Positions 1 through 5,250 of a DNA stretch of 5,391 nucleotides are shown here, piece after piece. Source of the stretch: Candidatus Zixiibacteriota bacterium. GTDB lineage: Bacteria > Zixibacteria > MSB-5A5 > GN15 > FEB-12. Position 1 is the stretch's first letter. Every line of letters begins with the position of its first letter. Position numbers and translations under genes: made by a program. Location: contig JAMPYH010000195.1 of assembly GCA_023700785.1 (NCBI GenBank), positions 1 to 5,391 on the forward strand, in the 5' to 3' direction. The notes beneath the pieces are model-generated. The model was not told the DNA's origin and did no database searches. It saw only the letters and a program-made list of their open reading frames with translations.

Positions 1-1
1 G

Positions 2-133
2 AGCGGCGCCAATAGTGGCCGCACTCGTCTGGATACCCGCCTGCGCGGTATGGGGCTCATTGGCGTATCGTCGAGCGCGATTGAGAACCGGGGAGGAGAT
101 TGGCTGATCGGTTCCGGATTAATCTCATTCTAA
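2..133 (+). CDS. Possible C-terminal end of a plus-strand gene, cut by the window edge
   Basis: Reading from base 2 gives 43 open codons ending at TAA (131-133). The last residues, GGDWLIGSGLISF, alternate polar and apolar residues and finish with phenylalanine, as the last strand of outer-membrane beta-barrels often does. Third codon positions are mostly G or C, but less strongly than in the complete genes here. The next frame is also open from the edge, to TGA near 104, and would give a hydrophobic stretch followed by a basic tail, so the frame is not certain. If real, the gene converges on the response regulator gene and could share the bidirectional hairpin at 357-382. Neither family nor function can be named from so short a fragment, and it may be non-coding. 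Confidence 0.33.
   Translation, partial: SGANSGRTRLDTRLRGMGLIGVSSSAIENRGGDWLIGSGLISF
61..81 (+). repeat. Imperfect direct repeat, copy 1
   Basis: A 21-base segment beginning TGGCGTATCG matches the segment at 266-286 at 18 of 21 positions. The two copies are 205 bases apart and bracket the hairpin-rich stretch between them. They may be the edges of a decayed insertion or simply a duplicated short motif. Confidence 0.45.
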
Positions 134-140
134 AGATAAT

Positions 141-260
141 GGTGAGACACCCTTCGAAACTCAACCGAGCCTCATCCCAGCGAACGCTGGGATCAAGGTC
201 GAAGAGATCTCGCTCGAGGTCTCCGATCTACTCTGGATCCCAATTGTCATTGGGAAGAGG
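141..260. repeat. Hairpin-rich non-coding stretch (REP-like)
   Basis: Two perfect inverted repeats lie close together. The first pairs 174-182 with 185-193 (arm ATCCCAGCG; in RNA the inner pair would open to a four-base loop). The second pairs 238-244 with 249-255 (arm TCCCAAT, loop TGTC). Both arms share an ATCCCA or TCCCA core with GGGA on the return side. No credible protein covers the stretch: the 66-codon plus-strand frame at 100-300 is rich in Arg and Ser and looks accidental. Paired GGGAT/ATCCC hairpins of this kind resemble repeated palindromes found between genes in many environmental genomes. Confidence 0.5.
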
Positions 261-265
261 CTTCA

Positions 266-286
266 TGGCGTATCGACGAGTACGAT
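266..286 (+). repeat. Imperfect direct repeat, copy 2
   Basis: This is the partner of 61-81, identical at 18 of 21 bases, including the first ten. From 287 to about 350 I see no gene or clear signal. Confidence 0.45.
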
Positions 287-356
287 GGGGAATGCAATGA
301 CGACCTTTCCGTACTGGCGCCAGAGAGTGTTCCGTCGCTCGTTCTCCGCCCAAAAT

Positions 357-382
357 AAAACCCCGCCGGATGGCGGGGTTTT
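357..382 (-). terminator. Intrinsic terminator, probably bidirectional
   Basis: An 11-bp perfect stem (AAAACCCCGCC at 357-367 pairing with 372-382) closes a four-base GGAT loop. Read on the minus strand it begins 27 bases after the stop codon of the response regulator gene, and the RNA would run into UUUUAUUUU, a normal U tract. Read on the plus strand the stem also ends in four U, so it could stop a convergent transcript from the left. Confidence 0.9.
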
Positions 383-409
383 GCTCCTCCCCACGTTTCT
401 CCCCCACGT

Positions 410-1810
410 CTAATTATCGTCGCGGACCGCGGCGTACTGCTCGTTCAATTCTTCTTCGATGCCGTACTTCTTGATCTTATCGAACAGCGTCGTGTAATCG
501 ATCTTGAGGATCTGCGCGCATTTCCGTTTGTTGCCGCGGACCTGTTTGAGGATGCGGAGAATGGTCGATTTCTCCGCGCGCGCCTGCGCCATCGCGCCTA
601 TCTCTTTGAGTCCCGCGCCGTCGCGAAGCTGGATCTCATCGGTTCGCTGCAAGCGGATGGCGAGATGCTCGGGCGTGATCTTTTTCCCTTCCGCCAGGAT
701 CACCGCGCGCTCGATGGTGTTTTCCAACTCTCGGACATTACCGGGCCAGTGATATCTTTCGATCAGCGCCAGGGCGTCGCGCGTCAGCGACTTGACCGGC
801 TTTTTCAATTCCTTGCAATACTTCTCTATAAAATAGTCCGCCAGCGCGGGGAGATCGTCACGGCGGTCGCGCAACGGCGGAATGCCGAGCGGGAAGACCG
901 AGAGGCGGTAATAGAGATCCTCGCGGAACTTCTTCTGCGCGATCAGCTCCTGCAGATCCATATTGGTGGCGGCGATCACGCGGACATCGACATCAACCGT
1001 CTTGGTCCCGCCGAGCCGCTCGAAGTTCTTCTGCTGGAGAACGCGGAGCAGTTTGGACTGCAGGGCGATATCCATGTCGCCGATCTCGTCGAGGAAGATG
1101 GTGCCGTTATTGGCGATCTCGAATTTCCCCATCTTGCGGGCATGCGCGCCGGTGAACGCTCCTTTTTCGGAGCCGAACAGTTCGTTCTCCAGAAGTTCAT
1201 GCGGAATGGCCGCGCAATTGATCGGGATATACGGGCCGTTCTTGCGATTGGAAAGCGAATGGATGGCGCGGGCGAAAAGTTCTTTGCCGGTGCCGGATTC
1301 ACCCTGCAACAGGACCGACGCGTCGGATTTGGAGACCTTCTGTATCAGATTGCCCAGTTCGCGCATCTGGTCGTTTTTACCGATGATGTTGTCGAGGCCG
1401 TGGCCGGCAAGCAACTCCTCGCGAAGCAGCGTGTTCTCGGCCTGCATCCGGCGGTTCTCCAGCGCGCGGTTGACCAGCACGCAGAGGTGGTCGGTGTCGA
1501 ACGGCTTGGTAATGAAATCGTACGCGCCGCGCTTCATCGCCGCGACCGCATCTTCGATCGTCCCGAACGCGGTCATCACGATGACCGAGGTCTCGTCGTC
1601 GATCTCCTTGACATTGGACAGCAATTCCAGACCGTCGATATTGGGCATCTTCAGGTCGGTGAGAACGAGATCGTAGGATTTATTGCGGACCAGGTCGAGC
1701 GCTTTGCGACCATCTTCGGCGGCATCCACGCGGTACCCTTCCTCGGTCAGGGTCTGGGTCAGCATGTTCCGCATCGAGTCTTTGTCGTCGACCACCAGGA
1801 TCGTAGGCAT
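410..1810 (-). CDS. NtrC-family sigma-54-dependent response regulator
   Basis: A complete 466-residue cytoplasmic transcription activator of normal length for the family. Residues 1-120 form a receiver domain with the acidic pair D8/D9, phospho-acceptor D52 (LTDLKMP), T80 and K102 (TKP). Residues about 140-375 form the AAA+ domain: Walker A GESGTGKE (170-177), the sigma-54-contacting loop GAFTGA (217-222), Walker B with DE at 241-242, sensor I ATN (281-283), arginine-finger region REDLYYRL (from 296) and sensor II GNVREL (357-362). Residues about 411-452 form a Fis-type helix-turn-helix. All catalytic and binding positions are present, so it should be functional: phosphorylation by a histidine kinase, oligomerisation, ATP hydrolysis and opening of sigma-54 promoters. 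No kinase gene lies in the window, and NtrC-like paralogues are too many to assign a symbol. The ATG is supported by GAGGAG six bases upstream and by the receiver domain starting at residue 2. Confidence 0.97.
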   Translation of the reverse strand: MPTILVVDDKDSMRNMLTQTLTEEGYRVDAAEDGRKALDLVRNKSYDLVLTDLKMPNIDGLELLSNVKEIDDETSVIVMTAFGTIEDAVAAMKRGAYDFITKPFDTDHLCVLVNRALENRRMQAENTLLREELLAGHGLDNIIGKNDQMRELGNLIQKVSKSDASVLLQGESGTGKELFARAIHSLSNRKNGPYIPINCAAIPHELLENELFGSEKGAFTGAHARKMGKFEIANNGTIFLDEIGDMDIALQSKLLRVLQQKNFERLGGTKTVDVDVRVIAATNMDLQELIAQKKFREDLYYRLSVFPLGIPPLRDRRDDLPALADYFIEKYCKELKKPVKSLTRDALALIERYHWPGNVRELENTIERAVILAEGKKITPEHLAIRLQRTDEIQLRDGAGLKEIGAMAQARAEKSTILRILKQVRGNKRKCAQILKIDYTTLFDKIKKYGIEEELNEQYAAVRDDN

Positions 1811-1816
1811 CAGTTT

Positions 1817-1822
1817 CTCCTC
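1817..1822 (-). promoter_or_regulatory. Ribosome binding site of the response regulator gene
   Basis: On the minus strand GAGGAG stands six bases before the ATG at 1810. It supports that start, and no other in-frame start nearby is needed. Confidence 0.85.
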
Positions 1823-1843
1823 GTCGTGTTCGAAAGCCCGGGC

Positions 1844-1903
1844 AAGTATCGCCCCGCGGCGAGCAGTAGGATTTACCCCATATATCGGCGGAAGCCGATA
1901 CTT
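1844..1903 (-). other. Overlapping inverted repeats in the leader before the response regulator gene
   Basis: The spacer between the small lipoprotein and the regulator contains a compact hairpin (arm TATCGGC at 1883-1889 pairing with 1894-1900, four-base loop). It also contains a longer-range pair (AAGTATCG at 1844-1851 with 1896-1903). The arms overlap at 1896-1900, so the two structures exclude each other in one RNA. There is no U tract, so neither is an ordinary terminator. The self-complementary GCCCGGGC lies at 1836-1843. A promoter for the regulator should be in this spacer or further upstream, but I cannot identify a convincing one. Confidence 0.45.
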
Positions 1904-1960
1904 CTGGAGCGATTTGCGGGGAGAAAATTGGATAATTCGAAGGTAGATCGCCGGACAGCG

Positions 1961-2431
1961 CTATTTCGTGACGGCAAACGAGGTTTTGGCGGTCCGGCCG
2001 CAAAAACTTGCCCGGAGAGAATAGACTCCCGGCAGGACGCCCTGCTCGTCGAGAGAGATCTTATAGTGGCCGCGCTCGAGCCGACTGGAGAACATCCGGT
2101 TGATCAACCGGTCTTTGGAATCGAGAAACTCTATCCGGGTATCGCAACTTCCCGTTTCAATATGGAACATCAGCGACGGCGAGTTGCCGGGAGTGTAATC
2201 GACATTCCGTTCAACCGCGACCGAGTCGAGCCGATCCGCCCGGATCAGCGTGAAGTTCTTCCCGGATTCAACGATCTGCGGGTCAACCCAGACAGTCTGC
2301 CATTTTCCGAGACCGCCCGATGGAGCTTTTGGGGGGATAGTCGGCCCCGGCTCGCGCCATGACGCGCAGCCGGTGAAGACCGTAATGAGCGCGACGGACA
2401 TGAAAAGTGAAAAGTGCGACCGCCAGTTCAT
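1961..2431 (-). CDS. Small lipoprotein with a beta-sandwich tail resembling FlgD-Ig or sorting-type domains
   Basis: A 156-residue predicted periplasmic or outer-membrane lipoprotein. A basic start (NWRSH), a hydrophobic core (residues 7-20) and the lipobox FTGC (C22 lipidated) mark a type II signal; phenylalanine at -3 is less usual than leucine. A Pro/Gly-rich linker follows (about 28-42). Residues about 95-156 alternate in beta-strand fashion and contain RIEFLDSKDRLI, a glycine turn, then LPGVYSLRASF, a pattern like FlgD-type Ig or secretion C-terminal domains (V-Y-D-G-R-L ... G-V-Y). This is a likeness by eye only. C96 and C144 could form a disulfide. An in-frame GTG at 2491 would add 20 residues but would run through the -10-like box and spoil the signal peptide, so the ATG at 2431 is preferred. 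No Shine-Dalgarno sequence precedes either start. Function unknown. Confidence 0.85.
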   Translation of the reverse strand: MNWRSHFSLFMSVALITVFTGCASWREPGPTIPPKAPSGGLGKWQTVWVDPQIVESGKNFTLIRADRLDSVAVERNVDYTPGNSPSLMFHIETGSCDTRIEFLDSKDRLINRMFSSRLERGHYKISLDEQGVLPGVYSLRASFCGRTAKTSFAVTK

Positions 2432-2465
2432 AGTGAAGGAATGCTGAAATGGAGACGGTTTGTCA

Positions 2466-2488
2466 ATGATTGAATCATGGGGATTATA
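2466..2488 (-). promoter_or_regulatory. Candidate promoter -10 box with overlapping operator-like palindrome
   Basis: On the minus strand a perfect TATAAT (2483-2488) lies about 52 bases before the ATG of the small lipoprotein. No recognisable -35 stands 17 bases upstream. Just downstream, about where transcription would begin, is a perfect 13-base palindrome, ATGATT-G-AATCAT (2466-2478). Its position suits a repressor operator, or a small hairpin at the 5' end of the message. Confidence 0.4.
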
Positions 2489-2520
2489 CACGCGAAGTTG
2501 ATTTAGAGGCCGGGAAAATG

Positions 2521-2593
2521 GACTGCTTCGTCACGCCGATTCAGGCGAGTGCCAGGAATGCAGGGGGTAAGGCGTGGCCCGCAATGACGTGGG
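2521..2593. repeat. Intergenic repeat of the GTCATTGCG...GACGAAGCA type
   Basis: Read on the minus strand the segment starts CCCACGTCATTGCGGGCC and ends GGCGTGACGAAGCAGTCC. These edges strongly resemble short repeats scattered between genes in many environmental bacterial genomes. It is internally symmetric: CGTCA (2529-2533) mirrors TGACG (2585-2589), CACGCC (2532-2537) mirrors GGCGTG (2571-2576), and CGCC (2534-2537) can also fold with GGCG (2544-2547). Only one copy is in this window, so the repeat status rests on recognition, not on a second copy. Confidence 0.5.
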
Positions 2594-2637
2594 AGCGTCT
2601 GTGTTAGTGAAGACAGAAAGGGATTTCGGGTTTCGGG

Positions 2638-2675
2638 CTGACTCGATGCCGGGTTCTGCCACGACATCGAGTCAG
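2638..2675 (-). terminator. Long hairpin after the 522-residue lipoprotein gene, possible weak terminator
   Basis: An 11-bp perfect inverted repeat (CTGACTCGATG at 2638-2648 with 2665-2675) encloses a 16-base loop. It begins 11 bases after the TAA stop of the lipoprotein gene. No U run follows on the minus strand, so classic intrinsic termination is doubtful. It may protect the 3' end of the message or act with Rho. A tandem seven-base repeat, TTTCGGG twice (2624-2637), abuts it. Confidence 0.45.
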
Positions 2676-2686
2676 GTATCAAGTCG

Positions 2687-4255
2687 TTATTCTCCCGTCC
2701 CCAAAACCTCAGCCCGGCCCGCAAGAGCGGTTTGGGTGGCCAGCCAATCTTTGAAATAGAGTTTGCTGCCGTAGAGCGGTTCGGTCAGGATCCGGTCGGC
2801 GATGGCGCTATTGTCGATGTCGTCCTGCCCATACCAACCGAAATAGTGCCCTCTGGTTTGCAGAACATAACTACGGCTCATCCCGCCTCGCGTCGCGACC
2901 GTGTCAAATGACAGGTTGACCCACTGATCAGTGGTCGTTCTCAAGTACTGGCTGTCGTCTGACGCGAGCAATGGAGTGGCATCGATGCCGACATTGCTGC
3001 TGGTCGAACGACGCGGAGCCTCGGTTATGTCTAACGGCAGATCCTTGGAATAGTCTATCGAGACGGCATCGATGATCCAAAGCCCGGAAGTTCCTTCAAG
3101 TTTGACTTCCAGAGAGGTGCCGACTTCCGGACCCAGGTCGAGCATGATCAGTCGCTCGCCGAACGCGCGCCCGCCGACGCCGGCGATGATCCCAGCGCGG
3201 ACCCAATGTCCCTGCTGTTTGATCGAGACTTCAAGGCCGCCTTCGCGGGTCATCCACGCAAACAGTTTGCGCAGTTCCAGTGGATCGTTCTCCAGCCGGT
3301 GATACCAGTGGAGTTTGGCGTCGCCACGGAGCGAGAAGAGCCGATTGAGACCGAAATCACCGAGGTCGGAGTTCATGCACCGGACCACCAGTTTAGCATG
3401 GCGCGCGCCAGCCGGCCGGTCGAAGCGGCAGGTTATCGCGTCGCGCAGGTCGTTTTCATTATGAGGATCGATCCGCGACAGGTCAGTCGCATAGGCGACC
3501 GCATCCTCCGGCCGCATCTGAGCGGTGATGTCATTACCGAAACGATCTGTCGCCGCAACGCAGGGGAGAGGGTCGCTCACCGTATGCAGGTTGCCTCGGA
3601 TATCAGCGACAGGAACGGTACCGGCCGGATGATCCACCGCCAGCAGCGTAACTGAATTGGTCAGATGTGTTTCAGGCGAGTCATTCATGATCCGGACAGT
3701 CAGGCTATCGCCCGATGGGCGGATCCTCCGGAGCACGTCGGTGGCGGTCCGCTCAAGTTTTGTACAGATGGCGCCAACGTACGTCTCCGACTCGAGGCAA
3801 AGGCTGTCACCATCAAACGAGTAAGCGAGCGGGCAGGAGCCAAAATAACCGCCTCCGCTCGGATAGGTGATGACGACGTCAGCTACCCCGCTTCCGCCGC
3901 CGACCGCGGAGGTCCCGACGCCGAGAACGATGATCTCCGCCGAGGCAGCGAAGAGACTGGCGAAGGCGTCTTTGCGATGGAGTTGCACCAGCGCCACAGA
4001 ATCAATGCCGATCCGGCCGCCAAAATCCATCGACGCGCCGTCGGCGCGAATGCGAGTGCCGCGACCGACGAGAGATCGATCACTGACCTTGCCGCCATGC
4101 ATACGGACGACATCGCCGTTGAGCAGGAGGATCTCCATCTCCCCTTTGGTGCCGGAGGATATTTTTGATTGCGGGATCCATTGCCGGTAACCGGCACATC
4201 CCGCGAGCGCTCCCGCCAGGAGGAGCGTTAGCATAAGTCGTGTGTAACTGTTCAT
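2687..4255 (-). CDS. Large multi-domain lipoprotein of unknown function
   Basis: A 522-residue predicted lipoprotein. The signal is a basic start, a hydrophobic core (7-19) and the lipobox LAGC (17-20; C20 lipidated). Residues about 38-93 form a small beta-rich unit (ILLLNGDVVRMHGGKVSDRS ... GIDSVALVQL) whose strand and turn pattern recalls an Sm-like barrel. A hydrophobic Gly/Ala-rich segment follows (about 100-130) and could cross or enter a membrane. The remainder starts with a CP motif (141-142, CPLAYSFDGD), with C153 and C164 nearby, and continues as mixed beta-rich domains containing LLAVDHPAGT (204-213) and GLWIIDAVSIDYS (391-403). I recall similar unnamed lipoproteins with a CP...DG motif in environmental genomes but cannot verify this. 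It is the second gene of a tight operon with the beta-barrel protein. AAGGAG eight bases before the ATG fixes the start. No catalytic motif recognised. Confidence 0.88.
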   Translation of the reverse strand: MNSYTRLMLTLLLAGALAGCAGYRQWIPQSKISSGTKGEMEILLLNGDVVRMHGGKVSDRSLVGRGTRIRADGASMDFGGRIGIDSVALVQLHRKDAFASLFAASAEIIVLGVGTSAVGGGSGVADVVITYPSGGGYFGSCPLAYSFDGDSLCLESETYVGAICTKLERTATDVLRRIRPSGDSLTVRIMNDSPETHLTNSVTLLAVDHPAGTVPVADIRGNLHTVSDPLPCVAATDRFGNDITAQMRPEDAVAYATDLSRIDPHNENDLRDAITCRFDRPAGARHAKLVVRCMNSDLGDFGLNRLFSLRGDAKLHWYHRLENDPLELRKLFAWMTREGGLEVSIKQQGHWVRAGIIAGVGGRAFGERLIMLDLGPEVGTSLEVKLEGTSGLWIIDAVSIDYSKDLPLDITEAPRRSTSSNVGIDATPLLASDDSQYLRTTTDQWVNLSFDTVATRGGMSRSYVLQTRGHYFGWYGQDDIDNSAIADRILTEPLYGSKLYFKDWLATQTALAGRAEVLGTGE

Positions 4256-4263
4256 CTCATTTT

Positions 4264-4269
4264 CTCCTT
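4264..4269 (-). promoter_or_regulatory. Ribosome binding site of the large lipoprotein gene
   Basis: AAGGAG on the minus strand, eight bases before the ATG at 4255, lies within the 15-base gap after the upstream gene's TAG. This spacing implies co-transcription and near-coupled translation of the two genes. Confidence 0.85.
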
Positions 4270-4270
4270 C

Positions 4271-5041
4271 CTATAGTCCGACTGTCAGCATCGCCGACAG
4301 ATAAAGGCCGGACATATCGATCTCGTAAGAGTTGGCGCCTTCAAATGAACCATAACCGTCATAGGATACTTTCGCCTTTTCCGAGAAGATCTGTTTGGCG
4401 GCGATAGTAAGGCTGTAGCGTGACGTCGCCGCGGCCGGCAATTCCAGGGTCAGCATCAGCGGTACGCCGCCGGTCCTGGTCGTCTCGAAATCGATCCGTT
4501 CAAGTGTGCCGTTGTTCGGCAACGAATAGGAATATGAGTTGTGCGACCAGAGTTTCTGGTAAGCGTAACCGGTACCGATCGAAACCGCCATCGCCCCGGA
4601 GTGCGCCCGAAGCGGCGTAAAGAGGAGACCAAAGGATGTTGCCGCTTTACCGATGCCATCCTCGCCTTCCGGCGCGTCCTTCCCCGCGAAATCAAACCAG
4701 AACCCGAGCCTCCTGGAGACTTGAAGCCGCAGAGAGCCGGCGAGACCGCTCGAGGACGATTCCAGTCTTCCAGCACTTCCGGCATCATAACCTGACAGGA
4801 TGCCGGTGAGCGCGTCAGAGACCGACTGTTGGTTGATGCTCGCCACGGAGAAGCCGATGCTCGCCAGCAGGCGAGGGAACTTCGTCGGCGTGACGGTCTG
4901 GGTGATCTTGAGGGCGCTATCGACCGTCGGAAGGCCGTAGCGCTCCTCCGGAGTGCGTGATTTGGCGGCTGTCGCGACATTGCCGGCGAGCAAAAATGTC
5001 GCCACGGTCACCAGCGCGAGGATCGAGTTTTTTGCATTCAT
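4271..5041 (-). CDS. Predicted outer-membrane beta-barrel protein
   Basis: A 256-residue secreted protein, first gene of the two-gene operon. The N-terminus is a Sec signal peptide: MNAKNS, hydrophobic core 7-20, and a cleavage region NVATAA with the cut near residues 25-26. There is no lipobox cysteine and no cysteine at all. The mature part shows about eight to ten amphipathic strands separated by Gly/Ser/Asn/Asp-rich turns, for example 59-69, 99-109, 111-119, 134-142, 149-162, 190-201, 206-217 and 245-256. This suits a small barrel or a similar envelope beta protein. The C-terminus, GLYLSAMLTVGL, has the alternation of a closing strand but ends in Leu instead of the common aromatic residue. 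No specific family is recognised, so transport, adhesion or anchoring roles cannot be told apart. The ATG is confirmed by AGGAGG four bases upstream. Confidence 0.88.
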   Translation of the reverse strand: MNAKNSILALVTVATFLLAGNVATAAKSRTPEERYGLPTVDSALKITQTVTPTKFPRLLASIGFSVASINQQSVSDALTGILSGYDAGSAGRLESSSSGLAGSLRLQVSRRLGFWFDFAGKDAPEGEDGIGKAATSFGLLFTPLRAHSGAMAVSIGTGYAYQKLWSHNSYSYSLPNNGTLERIDFETTRTGGVPLMLTLELPAAATSRYSLTIAAKQIFSEKAKVSYDGYGSFEGANSYEIDMSGLYLSAMLTVGL

Positions 5042-5045
5042 ACTG

Positions 5046-5051
5046 CCTCCT
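5046..5051 (-). promoter_or_regulatory. Strong ribosome binding site of the barrel gene
   Basis: AGGAGG on the minus strand, four bases before the ATG at 5041, is a full anti-16S match and decides the start over longer in-frame readings. Confidence 0.9.
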
Positions 5052-5101
5052 GAAATTGAGCCCGGAGTTGCGAAATGAACCCGGCTTACGCCTATGGGAA
5101 T

Positions 5102-5117
5102 GGCAAGCGGAGTGCCG
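5102..5117 (-). promoter_or_regulatory. Candidate sigma-54 (-24/-12) promoter of the barrel/lipoprotein operon
   Basis: The minus strand reads CGGCACTCCGCTTGCC. Compared with the sigma-54 consensus TGGCACG-N4-TTGCA, the elements GGCAC and TTGC match fully and GG and GC are exactly ten bases apart; three flanking positions differ. The start of transcription would fall near 5091, giving a leader of about 50 bases that contains the AGGAGG site. I found no comparable match in front of the other two minus-strand genes. The presence of a sigma-54 activator gene in the same window adds weight. Confidence 0.55.
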
Positions 5118-5201
5118 CGACATGCCGGATACGGTGAGGCCGGTAAGTGGTTGCGAGGTTGGCTGTTGTGTGAACGAGGGCTTACATGGAGGATGGGTCG
5201 A

Positions 5202-5218
5202 TGGATACGCGGTAACCA
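5202..5218 (-). promoter_or_regulatory. Candidate upstream activator site (palindrome)
   Basis: TGGTTAC-CGC-GTATCCA (minus strand) is a 17-base imperfect palindrome with seven-base arms and one mismatch. Its centre is about 106 bases upstream of the -12 element, within the distance usual for enhancer sites of NtrC-type activators. The half-site string GGATACG (plus strand) recurs at 5127-5133 without a full palindrome. The link to the regulator in this window is inferred from position only. Confidence 0.35.
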
Positions 5219-5250
5219 AAGGAAGAGATTTGAGTGAGTAGATGAGAATC

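Noticed and set aside
31..50. GGATAC...GGTA string at the left end, similar to the upstream palindrome at 5202-5218
   Set aside because: The half-sites are too far apart, and hexamers such as GGATAC are expected a few times in this length by chance.
100..300. A 66-codon plus-strand frame at the left end
   Set aside because: Arg/Ser-rich translation driven by the palindromes, with no convincing homology pattern.
665..2362. A 565-codon plus-strand open frame opposite the regulator and small lipoprotein
   Set aside because: It is antisense to a gene with full motif support, runs across that gene's start and the spacer, and reads as an Arg/Asp/Val-rich string with no domain. Strong third-position GC bias in the true genes keeps such antisense frames open.
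2432..2491. Longer small lipoprotein starting at GTG 2491
   Set aside because: The extra 20 residues are polar and precede the signal peptide, the codons run through the TATAAT box, and no ribosome binding site is present.
2503..2724. A 73-codon minus-strand frame between the two lipoprotein genes
   Set aside because: It overlaps the end of the large lipoprotein gene, runs through the hairpin and the intergenic repeat, and has a low-complexity Pro/Arg/Ser composition.
3957..3978. Sigma-54-like string TGGCGAAGG...TTTGC inside the large lipoprotein gene
   Set aside because: GG and GC are 13 bases apart instead of 10, and it points antisense within a gene.
3206..4190. Plus-strand open frames of 100-170 codons opposite the large lipoprotein
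   Set aside because: They are antisense shadows with no start signals or recognisable domains. The minus-strand gene has a signal peptide and a ribosome binding site.
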